A stretch of 64,000 nt of DNA, from the NCBI GenBank assembly GCA_002354095.1, contig DEKX01000048.1, forward strand, positions 17,145 to 81,144, in the 5' to 3' direction. The notes under the pieces are model-generated. The model did not search any database. It saw only the letters and a list, made by a program, of their open reading frames with translations, and was not told the DNA's origin. The stretch comes from Prevotella sp. UBA2711. GTDB lineage: Bacteria > Bacteroidota > Bacteroidia > Bacteroidales > Bacteroidaceae. Position 1 is the first letter of the stretch, and each line of letters starts with the position of its first letter. A program made the position numbers and the translations under genes. Shown here piece after piece: positions 9,107 to 16,663 of the stretch.

Positions 9107-9876
9107 CACAAAACGCTTTTGAGGTAACACTTCAGGAAATACTCGCTCAGCACTGAGGAGAGTTTTTCCGTTTCCGATTTGGGCGAGTGCGCATAGTCTT
9201 TGCCGTCAACGTAGGCAAGGAGCATGGGCAGTTCCTCAGCCAAATGAGTCAACGTCTGCTCCTGCTGCGGGGTCAGCATGGCCGTGGCGTAGTTGTCCAT
9301 TGCCAGGAAAGGCTGAATGAGGAGCCATCGGTAGTTGGCTGACTGCTTGGCATCCAACGGCTTCTGGGCCTTGATGTCGTTGCGGCATGTCTCGGCGCTC
9401 TGGAGGATGCGGCGGTTGAAGTCAAGGTAATACTGACGCGCCGACTTGAACTCATCGGATGCCAGCATGGCCTTGCGGCTGGTAGAGGTGCCAACTTTCA
9501 GTTTTACCACGTCGGCCATCGAACGCTGCTTGGCAAGTGCCAGACGGGTGATGACCATCCTGAAGCTGTCGGTTACGGCAAAGAACTCCGAGGCGAGTCG
9601 GGCATCGTTCTGGAGTGTGGAATCCCGCACCATGAGGGTGAGTGTAGAGTCCTGCAGTTCCTGCCAGGTGTTGATGCGGGCCACCAGCTCGTCGATGGTG
9701 GCATCCTTCTGGTCCTTGACTGTCGCCAACTCCTGATGACAGGCGGCTATGGCCTCCTGTGCGTGGTCGAACTCGAACTTCTGTTTCTTACTGTTGCAAG
9801 CCGTCAGACCTGCAATCATTACTGCACCTATTAATATAATAAGGTGGCGTTTCCATTGTGGATTTCTCTGTTTCAT
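9106..9876 (-). CDS. Lipoprotein, first gene of the mobilization operon
   Basis: 256 residues from the ATG at 9876. The N-terminus has a basic stretch (KQRNPQWKRH), a hydrophobic segment and the lipobox LTAC, so it should be lipid-anchored. The rest is mostly helical with no known motif. A longer frame starts at 9912, but its first codon overlaps the -7 box (9910-9917), so that start is unlikely. Function unknown; probably an envelope component of the transfer system. Confidence 0.75.
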   Translation of the reverse strand: MKQRNPQWKRHLIILIGAVMIAGLTACNSKKQKFEFDHAQEAIAACHQELATVKDQKDATIDELVARINTWQELQDSTLTLMVRDSTLQNDARLASEFFAVTDSFRMVITRLALAKQRSMADVVKLKVGTSTSRKAMLASDEFKSARQYYLDFNRRILQSAETCRNDIKAQKPLDAKQSANYRWLLIQPFLAMDNYATAMLTPQQEQTLTHLAEELPMLLAYVDGKDYAHSPKSETEKLSSVLSEYFLKCYLKSVL

Positions 9877-9909
9877 TTCGCTGTTTGTTTCTTTATTGCT
9901 TTCGCGGCG

Positions 9910-10002
9910 CAAAACTACAACAATCTGCTGGCTCAGGCCTGCTGTTTCAGTTTTCTTGCGTGAATTAACAATTCACGAATGGAATCCAATCTGAATTGTT
10001 AA
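9910..10002. promoter_or_regulatory. Divergent control region with -7 box and operator-like inverted repeats
   Basis: It lies between the lipoprotein gene (minus) and topoisomerase III (plus). A consensus -7 box TAGTTTTG reads on the minus strand at 9910-9917. Nearby are GTGAATT (9960-9966) with AATTCAC (9970-9976), a 7-bp inverted repeat. A longer 10-bp perfect inverted repeat pairs TTAACAATTC (9965-9974) with GAATTGTTAA (9993-10002). The three TGAATT half-sites are a plausible repressor site controlling both operons; the binding protein is unknown. Confidence 0.55.
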
Positions 10003-10071
10003 ACCAGGAATGATAATTTCGTAAGGCAGATGGTTCCATCGGTTTGCAGTTCCTTTGCAGGAAAAAACGAT

Positions 10072-11835
10072 ATGATAGTATGTATTTGTGAGAAGCCTTC
10101 GGTGGCCTTAGAGGTCGCCAAGGTATTGGGAGCGAGAACGAAGAAAGATGGCTTTTACGAGGGTAATGGCTATCAGGTTACGTGGACTTTCGGCCACCTG
10201 TGTGAACTGAAATCGCCAGATAAATATTATCCTCAGTGGAAGAAGTGGAGCATGTCTGTGTTGCCGATGATTCCACCTCAGTACGAGGTTGAACTTATCA
10301 ATAACCCAGGCATTAAGAAACAGTTCAAGGTCATCAAGGATCTGTATAAGAAGGCCGATAACATAGTTAACTGCGGTGATGCCGGTCAGGAGGGCGAACT
10401 TATCCAGCGTTGGGTGATGCAGCTCGCGGGAGTGAAGTGTCCTGTCAAGAGACTGTGGATCTCTTCACTGACAGAAGAAGCCATCCGTCAGGGATTCCAG
10501 AATCTGAAACCTCAGAGCAATTATGACTCGCTCTTCGAGGCAGGACTGGCTCGCGCCGAGGGTGACTGGCTGTTGGGTATGAACTGCACCAGACTTTATA
10601 CTCTCAGGTATGGTCAGTACAAACAGCTGCTTAGTGTTGGGCGTGTGCAGACTCCGACATTGGCGATGATTGTTGCTCGTGACAATGAGATTGAGCATTT
10701 CGTGCCAAAACCTTACTGGACGTTGACTACGAAATACCGTGATACGGTGTTTACCAACAGTTCGTTCCAGACTCAGCAAGCTGCTGAAGAAGCCTTGGCC
10801 GTTGCCCGTCGCAGTCCTTTAATTATAAAAGATGTGCTGGAGAAACGCAGCAGTGAACAATCGCCACAGCTCTATGACCTCACGTCGCTTCAGGTTGATT
10901 GCAATAGGAAGTTTGGCTTCTCTGCCGATACGACATTAAAGAATCTGCAGAGCCTGTATGAGAAGAAACTGACCAGCTATCCGCGTGTCGATACCCGTTT
11001 CCTGACGGATGATATCTATCCCAAGTGTCCTGGCATTATCGCCAATCTGACGGATGTTTGTGCTGGAGCACGACCTTTGGTGGGTCGCCAATTGCCGAAG
11101 AGCAAGCGAGTGTTCGACAACAGTAAGGTAACGGATCATCATGCTATCATCCCGACTGGTGACATACGAAACCTTGGCACTCTCAATGACTTTGAACATA
11201 AAGTCTATGATTTGGTTGTTCGTCGTTTTTGTGCCGTTTTCTATCCGGCTTGCGAATATGCACAGACCACCGTCTTGGCCAATGCTAGTTCTCTTACGTT
11301 CAAGGTCACAGGTCGTACCATCCTCTCCGAAGGTTGGCGTGCTGTTTATGGCAAAGAGCTTATAGACGATGACAGTCAGAGTAATGAGAAAGTTACTCTC
11401 CCGTCATTCAGGGTTGGCGAATCTGGTCAGCATACTCCTTCCATCGAGAAGAAGATGACTACTGCACCCAAGCATTATACTGAGGCTTCACTTCTTCAAG
11501 CAATGGAAACTGCCGGAAAGTTCGTCGAGGACGAAACATTGAAGGAGGCCATGAAGGAAAACGGCATTGGCCGCCCATCAAGTCGCGCCTCAATCATTGA
11601 GACATTGGTGAAACGTGACTATGTTCGACGTGATCATCGCAACTTGATTTCCAATCCAGCAGGTCGAAATCTGATAGCACAAATTCATTCGACTCTTTTG
11701 AAGAGTCCTGAACTCACTGGCCAGTGGGAACACAAACTGCGCCAAATAGAACGAGGAAGCTATTCGCTGCAGGACTTTATGCAAGAGCTGGAGCACCAAC
11801 TTGTGACTATGATTAAGGAGGTACAATCCACATAA
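10072..11835 (+). CDS. topB: DNA topoisomerase III (type IA)
   Basis: 587 residues from the ATG at 10072, which gives the standard N-terminus MIVCICEKPSVALEVAKVLG. A TOPRIM domain occupies about residues 1-140, with Glu in CEKPS and the acidic CGDAGQEGELIQR motif. The active-site tyrosine is in SYPRVDTRFL (near residue 303), with supporting SVGRVQTPTL and NGIGRPSSRA motifs. There are no zinc ribbons at the C-terminus, as is common for mobile-element TopB. The enzyme decatenates and relaxes DNA. Bacteroides conjugative elements often carry topB, where it is thought to aid excision or transfer. The 14 codons of open frame upstream are not part of the usual protein. Confidence 0.95.
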   Translation: MIVCICEKPSVALEVAKVLGARTKKDGFYEGNGYQVTWTFGHLCELKSPDKYYPQWKKWSMSVLPMIPPQYEVELINNPGIKKQFKVIKDLYKKADNIVNCGDAGQEGELIQRWVMQLAGVKCPVKRLWISSLTEEAIRQGFQNLKPQSNYDSLFEAGLARAEGDWLLGMNCTRLYTLRYGQYKQLLSVGRVQTPTLAMIVARDNEIEHFVPKPYWTLTTKYRDTVFTNSSFQTQQAAEEALAVARRSPLIIKDVLEKRSSEQSPQLYDLTSLQVDCNRKFGFSADTTLKNLQSLYEKKLTSYPRVDTRFLTDDIYPKCPGIIANLTDVCAGARPLVGRQLPKSKRVFDNSKVTDHHAIIPTGDIRNLGTLNDFEHKVYDLVVRRFCAVFYPACEYAQTTVLANASSLTFKVTGRTILSEGWRAVYGKELIDDDSQSNEKVTLPSFRVGESGQHTPSIEKKMTTAPKHYTEASLLQAMETAGKFVEDETLKEAMKENGIGRPSSRASIIETLVKRDYVRRDHRNLISNPAGRNLIAQIHSTLLKSPELTGQWEHKLRQIERGSYSLQDFMQELEHQLVTMIKEVQST

Positions 11836-11935
11836 TCAGCTCGTTTTTGTAGAATAAACTATGTGCAACAAATGGATTTGCACAGATAACCATAAAAAAA
11901 CAGTATAATTTTTCGTTTAAATGAAATAATTGTTG

Positions 11936-11943
11936 TATATTTG
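11936..11943 (+). promoter_or_regulatory. Promoter -7 box driving the structured RNA upstream of the XRE gene
   Basis: TATATTTG matches the Bacteroidota -7 consensus TAnnTTTG. The upstream TTTCG near 11911 is a possible weak -33 element at about the right distance. Transcription should start near 11948-11952. Confidence 0.6.
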
Positions 11944-11949
11944 CACTCG

Positions 11950-12183
11950 CAATATGGCATAATTTCGTTTAAAGCGAATAAGTGCATGAGCAAAAGCGCA
12001 TTCGCGTCTCAGTCTAAAAACTGGCAAAAAATTTAGAACGCAGGAGACGAAGTGGATGTGCACACGGTTGTATTGTATCCCTACAGGAAACATATAACAA
12101 CGCGTGGCGCCATTCCTTCCGGGCCTGCAAGGGTTACCGCCAGTTTCCCAGACTGCTCGTCGTGAATTGGCACCACGCTTTTT
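11950..12183 (+). ncRNA. Candidate structured RNA (leader or sRNA) upstream of the XRE regulator
   Basis: No credible frame exists in the 402 nt between topB and the XRE gene. Nested stems are visible: GTGCA (11982-11986) with TGCAC (12059-12063); CGTCTC (12005-12010) with GAGACG (12044-12049); TCTAAA (12013-12018) with TTTAGA (12032-12037). The loop of the inner hairpin, AAACTGGC (12018-12025), is the exact complement of GCCAGTTT (12139-12146) inside a second large hairpin, an 8-bp possible kissing contact. The second hairpin ends in a T-run. GCGAAT (11974-11979) could instead pair with ATTCGC (12000-12005), giving an alternative fold. The RNA has its own promoter and terminator. It is either a leader that controls the XRE gene by attenuation or a free sRNA. 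No known RNA family was recognised. Confidence 0.6.
12102..12183 (+). terminator. Terminal hairpin and T-run of the structured RNA
   Basis: The arms GCGTGGCGCCATTC (12102-12115) and GAATTGGCACCACGC (12164-12178) pair with one mismatch and one bulge. TTTTT follows at 12179-12183. The hairpin has an unusually long 48-nt interior that contains the pairing partner of the upstream loop. It ends 54 nt before the XRE start codon, so XRE expression would need read-through unless there is an unseen second promoter. Confidence 0.65.
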
Positions 12184-12237
12184 AACTAAGAACCAGCCTG
12201 TGAATGGTGCAACGGGCTATCCTAATATAAAGAAGGT

Positions 12238-12642
12238 ATGAAGGATGGTAAAGTAACAATAGCAGAAATAGGTCCCCGGCTGAAACTCATTCGGCAGGAG
12301 TTAGGAATCACGCAGAAACAGTTGGCACAGGATTTGGATATGAACCAGGCGATTCTATCTAAATTCGAGAATGGCGGTATGGTCTATGCATCAGTGTTGC
12401 TTGATGTGCTCTGTTATTTCCGTGACAGGATCAACATCAATTATCTGCTCCAACCAGGCGATGACTACAGCCTGAATGATGAACGTCATCGCTTCTCTAA
12501 TGACAAAGTCCGGGATATCGTTCTCGACAATCGTCGTCGATTCGCATTGGAGGAACTCCGAAAGATTTCTGGAGAATACAGTCAAAAGTGCGAGGAAATC
12601 ATCAACAACACTATAGACTTCTGTAAGTCTGAGCCAGAGTAA
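12238..12642 (+). CDS. XRE-family transcriptional regulator
   Basis: 134 residues. Residues 10-65 form a lambda-repressor-like helix-turn-helix (LIRQELGITQKQLAQDLDMNQAILSKFENG). The C-terminal half is charged and helical and may dimerise. It is the only gene behind the structured RNA, and a strong hairpin follows it. It may regulate the neighbouring abiE operon, the transfer genes, or itself; nothing in the sequence chooses among these. An AAGAAGG stretch just before the ATG may serve as ribosome-binding site. Confidence 0.85.
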   Translation: MKDGKVTIAEIGPRLKLIRQELGITQKQLAQDLDMNQAILSKFENGGMVYASVLLDVLCYFRDRININYLLQPGDDYSLNDERHRFSNDKVRDIVLDNRRRFALEELRKISGEYSQKCEEIINNTIDFCKSEPE

Positions 12643-12649
12643 CATGAAT

Positions 12650-12712
12650 GCGTTTATTTCGCTACAGCACCATAATTGTGACGATGTTTAGCGGAATAAA
12701 CGCTATTCTTTT
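12650..12712 (+). terminator. Terminator-like hairpin after the XRE gene
   Basis: Arms GCGTTTATTTCGCTA (12650-12664) and TAGCGGAATAAACGC (12689-12703) pair over 15 bp with one wobble. A T-rich stretch (TATTCTTTT) follows. It begins 7 nt after the XRE stop codon. Confidence 0.6.
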
Positions 12713-12848
12713 AGGTGTTCTGCTTACACTCTATTTATCATAATTCATATTCTCGGTGAAAGTTGAAAAACCGAAAATCGACGTCCAAGATATTGCGCAT
12801 AATCCGTGTTATGATAAATAGGCCTTGAATGTATGATGCTGTCGATAT

Positions 12849-12886
12849 TTGGCCAAAAGGTGCTACAAGTATAGCACTATGGCCAA
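12849..12886. repeat. Two-part palindromic hairpin near the end of the cupin-fusion gene
   Basis: TTGGCC (12849-12854) pairs with GGCCAA (12881-12886), and within it GTGCTA (12860-12865) pairs with TAGCAC (12872-12877). It lies 33 nt past the stop of the minus-strand operon. There is no T-run on either side, so it is a palindrome of unknown role rather than a clear terminator. Confidence 0.5.
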
Positions 12887-12918
12887 TTATATGCATCTGG
12901 TCTCCCCTTCTGATTCTA

Positions 12919-14169
12919 CTAAAAAACGAACTGGAGTTCTTTGAACTGGTCGATGTTGGTATGATCGCTGTATTGCTCTCCATAGCCACGTAGCATGTCT
13001 GCGTAATCATCATTCGACCAATCGTAGAATGTTGTCCATTCATTGATTGCAGCTAATCGAGCATCCATATCTTCAGCCAGTTCCTCTGGCAGATTTTCTT
13101 GCTGCCTTAAATGGCAGTACATCTCTGCAGCAATATCCAACATGCATCGAGCCTCTGATGGTGTCTCGTTATTATGCCATCTCTCAAACCAAGAATGATG
13201 TGCATCCTTAATAATTTCCAGACTATTAAAAACTGCAAAGAGATTTCCTGCAGCTTCTTCATATTGGCCACCATGAATCTGCTGCATAATACTATGCAGA
13301 ACTGGTGACAAGGATTTCTTCACCGAGATGTTCATTCTTGCCTTTTTAGCCTTCTCCAATCGCTCGGTTATGATTCCATATGGCGAATCCTCATGTATCG
13401 CGAACGTTTTGACAGGTCTCTTTGCAATATTTCTCAACCTATTCAATACGTAGTTGAGATATTTTTCAGGTTCATTCTTTTCCTTTATTACCTTTTGAAT
13501 GGCATCGATGACCTTGACACATTCATCATTCAACTCTGGAAGTACAGATACGTCACTCTCAAAATCCTTTCCAAAAAAGCCATTCTGCCTACCAAAGAAG
13601 GCATAGCACAAGTCTTCGTATTCCTCAAAATCCTCTGGTTCAATCTTCCATTTGAGACTTCCGTATTCCACCTCGAACTTAAACAGCGCATGAACCAGCT
13701 CAGCATGAGGGACGTCCATGCCGACTAAGATGGCTTCTATCTCGTCAATTCCGACATGCTCGGCCTTGATTGCTTTCATGTTCAGGATGCCCTCCTGCTC
13801 ATGAGGAATGAAGGGGCCTTCTTTGACCTCAAACAGTATTGTGTTATCAATAACTTCTATCGTATGCCAGGTGTTCTTGGGAATATCAACACCATAACGG
13901 CCATCAGCCTGACTAAGTACGACATCCTCCAGAACATTCCCATCGTCATCATACGTCAGCACTCTCACCTTACCTTTCAGCAGTATGAAAGATTCATCCT
14001 TAGTCGGATGGTGATGTATAGGTATAACCGTCCCTGGCAACAATGCATTCAAAAACCGGTGGCAGCGGTCATCCAAAGACTGGTGAAAATTGTAATTTTT
14101 TCTCAGTCGTGGCGATTCCTGCGCCTCCTTCCCTATCCTACTCAACAATGACTCATCAATTATCTTCAT
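12919..14169 (-). CDS. WbuC-type cupin fused to an unknown helical domain
   Basis: 416 residues. Residues 1-130 match the WbuC cupin family: KIIDESLLSRI start, RxRxNYNFHQSxDDxCHRFLNALxPGTVIPIHHHPTKDESF with the metal-binding HHHP and a downstream KNTWHTIEV. Typical WbuC proteins are about 130 residues, so the remaining 280 residues are an extra domain. That part is acidic and helix-rich with several Trp and Tyr (SWFERWHNN, EWTTFYDWSNDDYADML) and has no motif I recognise. The gene starts 15 nt after AbiEii and is probably co-transcribed with it. WbuC is otherwise known from polysaccharide gene clusters, so its link here to a toxin-antitoxin operon is odd. Function unknown. Confidence 0.75.
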   Translation of the reverse strand: MKIIDESLLSRIGKEAQESPRLRKNYNFHQSLDDRCHRFLNALLPGTVIPIHHHPTKDESFILLKGKVRVLTYDDDGNVLEDVVLSQADGRYGVDIPKNTWHTIEVIDNTILFEVKEGPFIPHEQEGILNMKAIKAEHVGIDEIEAILVGMDVPHAELVHALFKFEVEYGSLKWKIEPEDFEEYEDLCYAFFGRQNGFFGKDFESDVSVLPELNDECVKVIDAIQKVIKEKNEPEKYLNYVLNRLRNIAKRPVKTFAIHEDSPYGIITERLEKAKKARMNISVKKSLSPVLHSIMQQIHGGQYEEAAGNLFAVFNSLEIIKDAHHSWFERWHNNETPSEARCMLDIAAEMYCHLRQQENLPEELAEDMDARLAAINEWTTFYDWSNDDYADMLRGYGEQYSDHTNIDQFKELQFVF

Positions 14170-14184
14170 AACTGCTTGCTTAAC

Positions 14185-14985
14185 TTATTCCTTTATCAAC
14201 CTGACGATTAGTTCATCATGAACCAGTTTGTATGCCTCCTGTGGGTCATATTTCACTTGCGGGCCAAGAATGATATCTGTATCTGTCAGGAACTCTTCGT
14301 CCTGCAACTTCTCCGACATATTCAGAACAAACTCCTTGTAAGTAGGCAAATGTGATGCTGTGAATCCAAGATAACGCTCGTAGCTCTTCATCACCTTATC
14401 CTTATCGAGGGCGGCTGATAAGCTCAGAATCTTCGACAAGTCAAACAGGTCACGGCCTTTCCTTCGCTGATACAAAGCGCGAAGTTTTGTACCTGTCAAT
14501 TCCTCCAGCTCATACGTCAGCACCTCGCAGCTGCCATTGAACCAAGAGTTCTCCACAGCGAATGGTATCTTCACCATTGGGAATACGCTGAAATGTTCCT
14601 TGCAGTTGATCTCTACTTTCAGATGAATCTCACCTGCATCAGGATCGGTAGGCTGTACTTTGAAAAGCAGCGTATTATTATGTTTCTTCTGCTTAACAAC
14701 AGGAGCGTCAAGGAACGATAACACATCCCTCAGATGGTCTATCGTTTCTTTAATAGGCTCTGCTGACACTTGAACAAGGTCTATGTCCTCAGAGTATCTG
14801 GGCTGCGGCGTGAGATACAGTTTACCCAATGCAGTTCCCCCTCTGAACGCCAGATGCTCTGCCAAGAACTCATCGCTATATATGGCAACCAGCGCACGGC
14901 AAATAATCAAGTCTTGTTCTACAAACTTGTTCTCAACCCAAGGAGCCTTCTCGCTCCATTCTGTAATATATGATATAGGTATCAT
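14185..14985 (-). CDS. abiEii: AbiEii nucleotidyltransferase toxin (type IV TA)
   Basis: 266 residues, the normal length for the family. Motifs of the DNA polymerase beta-like nucleotidyltransferase fold are intact: FRGGTALGKLY (near residue 47), RYSEDIDLV with the two catalytic aspartates, LKVEINCKEH, and the C-terminal ELTGTKLRALYQRRKGRDLFDL. AbiEii toxins transfer nucleotides, reported on tRNA, and arrest growth; they act as phage-abortive infection and stability modules. The ATG overlaps the AbiEi stop by 4 nt (14982-14985), which fits the usual antitoxin-first operon. Confidence 0.92.
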   Translation of the reverse strand: MIPISYITEWSEKAPWVENKFVEQDLIICRALVAIYSDEFLAEHLAFRGGTALGKLYLTPQPRYSEDIDLVQVSAEPIKETIDHLRDVLSFLDAPVVKQKKHNNTLLFKVQPTDPDAGEIHLKVEINCKEHFSVFPMVKIPFAVENSWFNGSCEVLTYELEELTGTKLRALYQRRKGRDLFDLSKILSLSAALDKDKVMKSYERYLGFTASHLPTYKEFVLNMSEKLQDEEFLTDTDIILGPQVKYDPQEAYKLVHDELIVRLIKE

Positions 14986-15797
14986 AATTCGTCTATTTCA
15001 ATTGTTTCGTTAACTATAATCTTCCATTTACTATTTCTCTCGTAATCGAGTGCATCCTTGCCTGCCTTCAAAGGTACAAACTGAAGATGCGCCCCACCCT
15101 CCTTCAGCAATTCATATATTGCTGCAGCAGCTTCTTTCTCATCTAAGACTTCATCCAGAATATAACCCAAGCGCTGCATACTGCTGATAGGTGCTATATC
15201 CAAAAATGTTGAATCCATTTTTGAGAAATCGATCTTTTCTACCAATTCTGCCAATACCGTCGCTGCTCGGGTAACACTACCAGTCTTAGCTTGATAAGTT
15301 AATAAATCAACAGCTGTGAGTTCAGGAGAAGAGATATTGATGTACCCTGTCCTTGTCTGGCGTTTCTCCACATATCTTTCTGGAATATGACTCTTACAGA
15401 AAAACAGGGTACGGTACTTTTCCTCCTTCTTGTCACGCATAGTAGGAGGTTCTATCATGACACTAAAACTAAGCGGCACCTGATGTGAAGCACCGTGATA
15501 ACTTGCTGCACTTAAAAGAGCCACATAGTATTTGCGACCAAGGTGGCGCATCATATCATCCAAATAAAAAGACTGTGGCACAGTACCACGCAGAACATAT
15601 TCATCAGGCACGATAACGTAAAAGCCTCGAAGTGGTGACATGATTCTACCTTTGCTCACCTCTCTGGTCAAAGCCCTGGACAATGTTCCGATAGCCATCT
15701 CAGGGAAAGCAGCGAGAACTTCCTTATGCGTGAAAGTATACTTCCCACGCAACGGTTTCTCACCTATCCAGTCTGATATGCTTCTAACCTTATCCAT
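14982..15797 (-). CDS. abiEi: AbiEi antitoxin, autoregulatory
   Basis: 271 residues. The N-terminal 80 residues form a winged helix (YTFTHKEVLAAFPEMAIGTLSRALTREVSKGRI). The rest is the AbiEi C-terminal domain (LRGTVPQSFYLDDMMRHLG, YYVALLSAASYHGASHQ). In known systems it represses the operon and neutralises AbiEii without direct contact. An operator with nested inverted repeats sits on its promoter (15808-15860). The pair probably stabilises the mobile element. Confidence 0.92.
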   Translation of the reverse strand: MDKVRSISDWIGEKPLRGKYTFTHKEVLAAFPEMAIGTLSRALTREVSKGRIMSPLRGFYVIVPDEYVLRGTVPQSFYLDDMMRHLGRKYYVALLSAASYHGASHQVPLSFSVMIEPPTMRDKKEEKYRTLFFCKSHIPERYVEKRQTRTGYINISSPELTAVDLLTYQAKTGSVTRAATVLAELVEKIDFSKMDSTFLDIAPISSMQRLGYILDEVLDEKEAAAAIYELLKEGGAHLQFVPLKAGKDALDYERNSKWKIIVNETIEIDEL

Positions 15798-15807
15798 TGC
15801 TATTTGA

Positions 15808-15860
15808 ATATTTCGTCTGCAAAGTTAGACATTTTTTGTCTAATTACGCAGACAAAATAT
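15808..15860 (-). promoter_or_regulatory. abiE promoter and operator with nested inverted repeats
   Basis: A consensus -7 box TAACTTTG reads on the minus strand at 15820-15827. An inner inverted repeat TTAGAC (15825-15830) / GTCTAA (15838-15843) overlaps it. An outer pair, ATATTTCGTCTGC (15808-15820) and GCAGACAAAATAT (15848-15860), matches at 12 of 13 positions. AbiEi proteins are known to bind inverted repeats in their own promoter. Confidence 0.75.
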
Positions 15861-16080
15861 TAAAAAATTGCAAAATTACTATTTTTTCCCTACATTCAAT
15901 TTCCTTATCAATCGAAATATGAAAGGTTTTTCTGAAAAGAGTATGGCATATTCCTATCAGACTTTTGATGGTCTAAAATTGTTAAGAAATGATAATTTTA
16001 CGAGATTTGTTACTGAAAGATGAAACTTTTCTTTTAACTTTGCACACAAATTCGGAGAAAATTTCTTTTAATAGAATAAA

Positions 16081-16662
16081 ATGAGTAAATCTCACTTGGT
16101 CACCAATGATATTAATCCGCAGTTTGAGAAGTTCGGCATCTCAGAGTGCGAGTTTTGGAACCTTTCGTGGAAGGACATGAACCGACTGACGCAAGGCAAA
16201 ACCATTGACGTGACGCTAAAAGCAGAAAACGGTGAAGGCAAAACTATAGAAAGAGTTGGCCGACTGAGGATGCAGAAGAACCCTGACGGCAGCGTAGAAA
16301 TGAAGGTTTACTACCGCAACGATGAAGTGAAATCGGATGAATTAAAGCTGTCGAAGAATGACCTGGAAAAGATACAGGAGCAAGGTGTAATCTACACGGA
16401 GCTGAACATTGGTGGCAGTAGGAATAGGTATTTCGTGCAATTAGATAGAGAGACCAACTGCCTGCTGTATGAGAAAGCAGATCGTATTGGGCAGAACATT
16501 CCTGAAGACATTTTCGGAGTGAAGATAGACCGTGAATTACGTGACCAGATACGTGAAGGGAAACAGGTTACAGTAAAAAGCGGTAATAAAGAATATACAA
16601 TAGGTATTGACCTGCTGTCGGAAGGTGGATTCAGTGTCAGTGAAAAGCGAAAAGAGGAATAG
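16081..16662 (+). CDS. DUF4099/DUF3945-like protein
   Basis: 193 residues, soluble and highly charged. Residues 8-90 (INPQFEKFGISECEFWNLSWKDMNRLTQGKTI and onward) resemble DUF4099. Residues 110-180, with a DREL-RDQIREGKQVTVKSG end, resemble DUF3945. Both domains are common, without known function, on Bacteroidetes conjugative elements. A -7 box TAACTTTG lies at 16035-16042, so the gene probably heads an operon with the TOPRIM gene, whose ATG is 1 nt past this stop. Confidence 0.65.
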   Translation: MSKSHLVTNDINPQFEKFGISECEFWNLSWKDMNRLTQGKTIDVTLKAENGEGKTIERVGRLRMQKNPDGSVEMKVYYRNDEVKSDELKLSKNDLEKIQEQGVIYTELNIGGSRNRYFVQLDRETNCLLYEKADRIGQNIPEDIFGVKIDRELRDQIREGKQVTVKSGNKEYTIGIDLLSEGGFSVSEKRKEE

Positions 16663-16663
16663 T

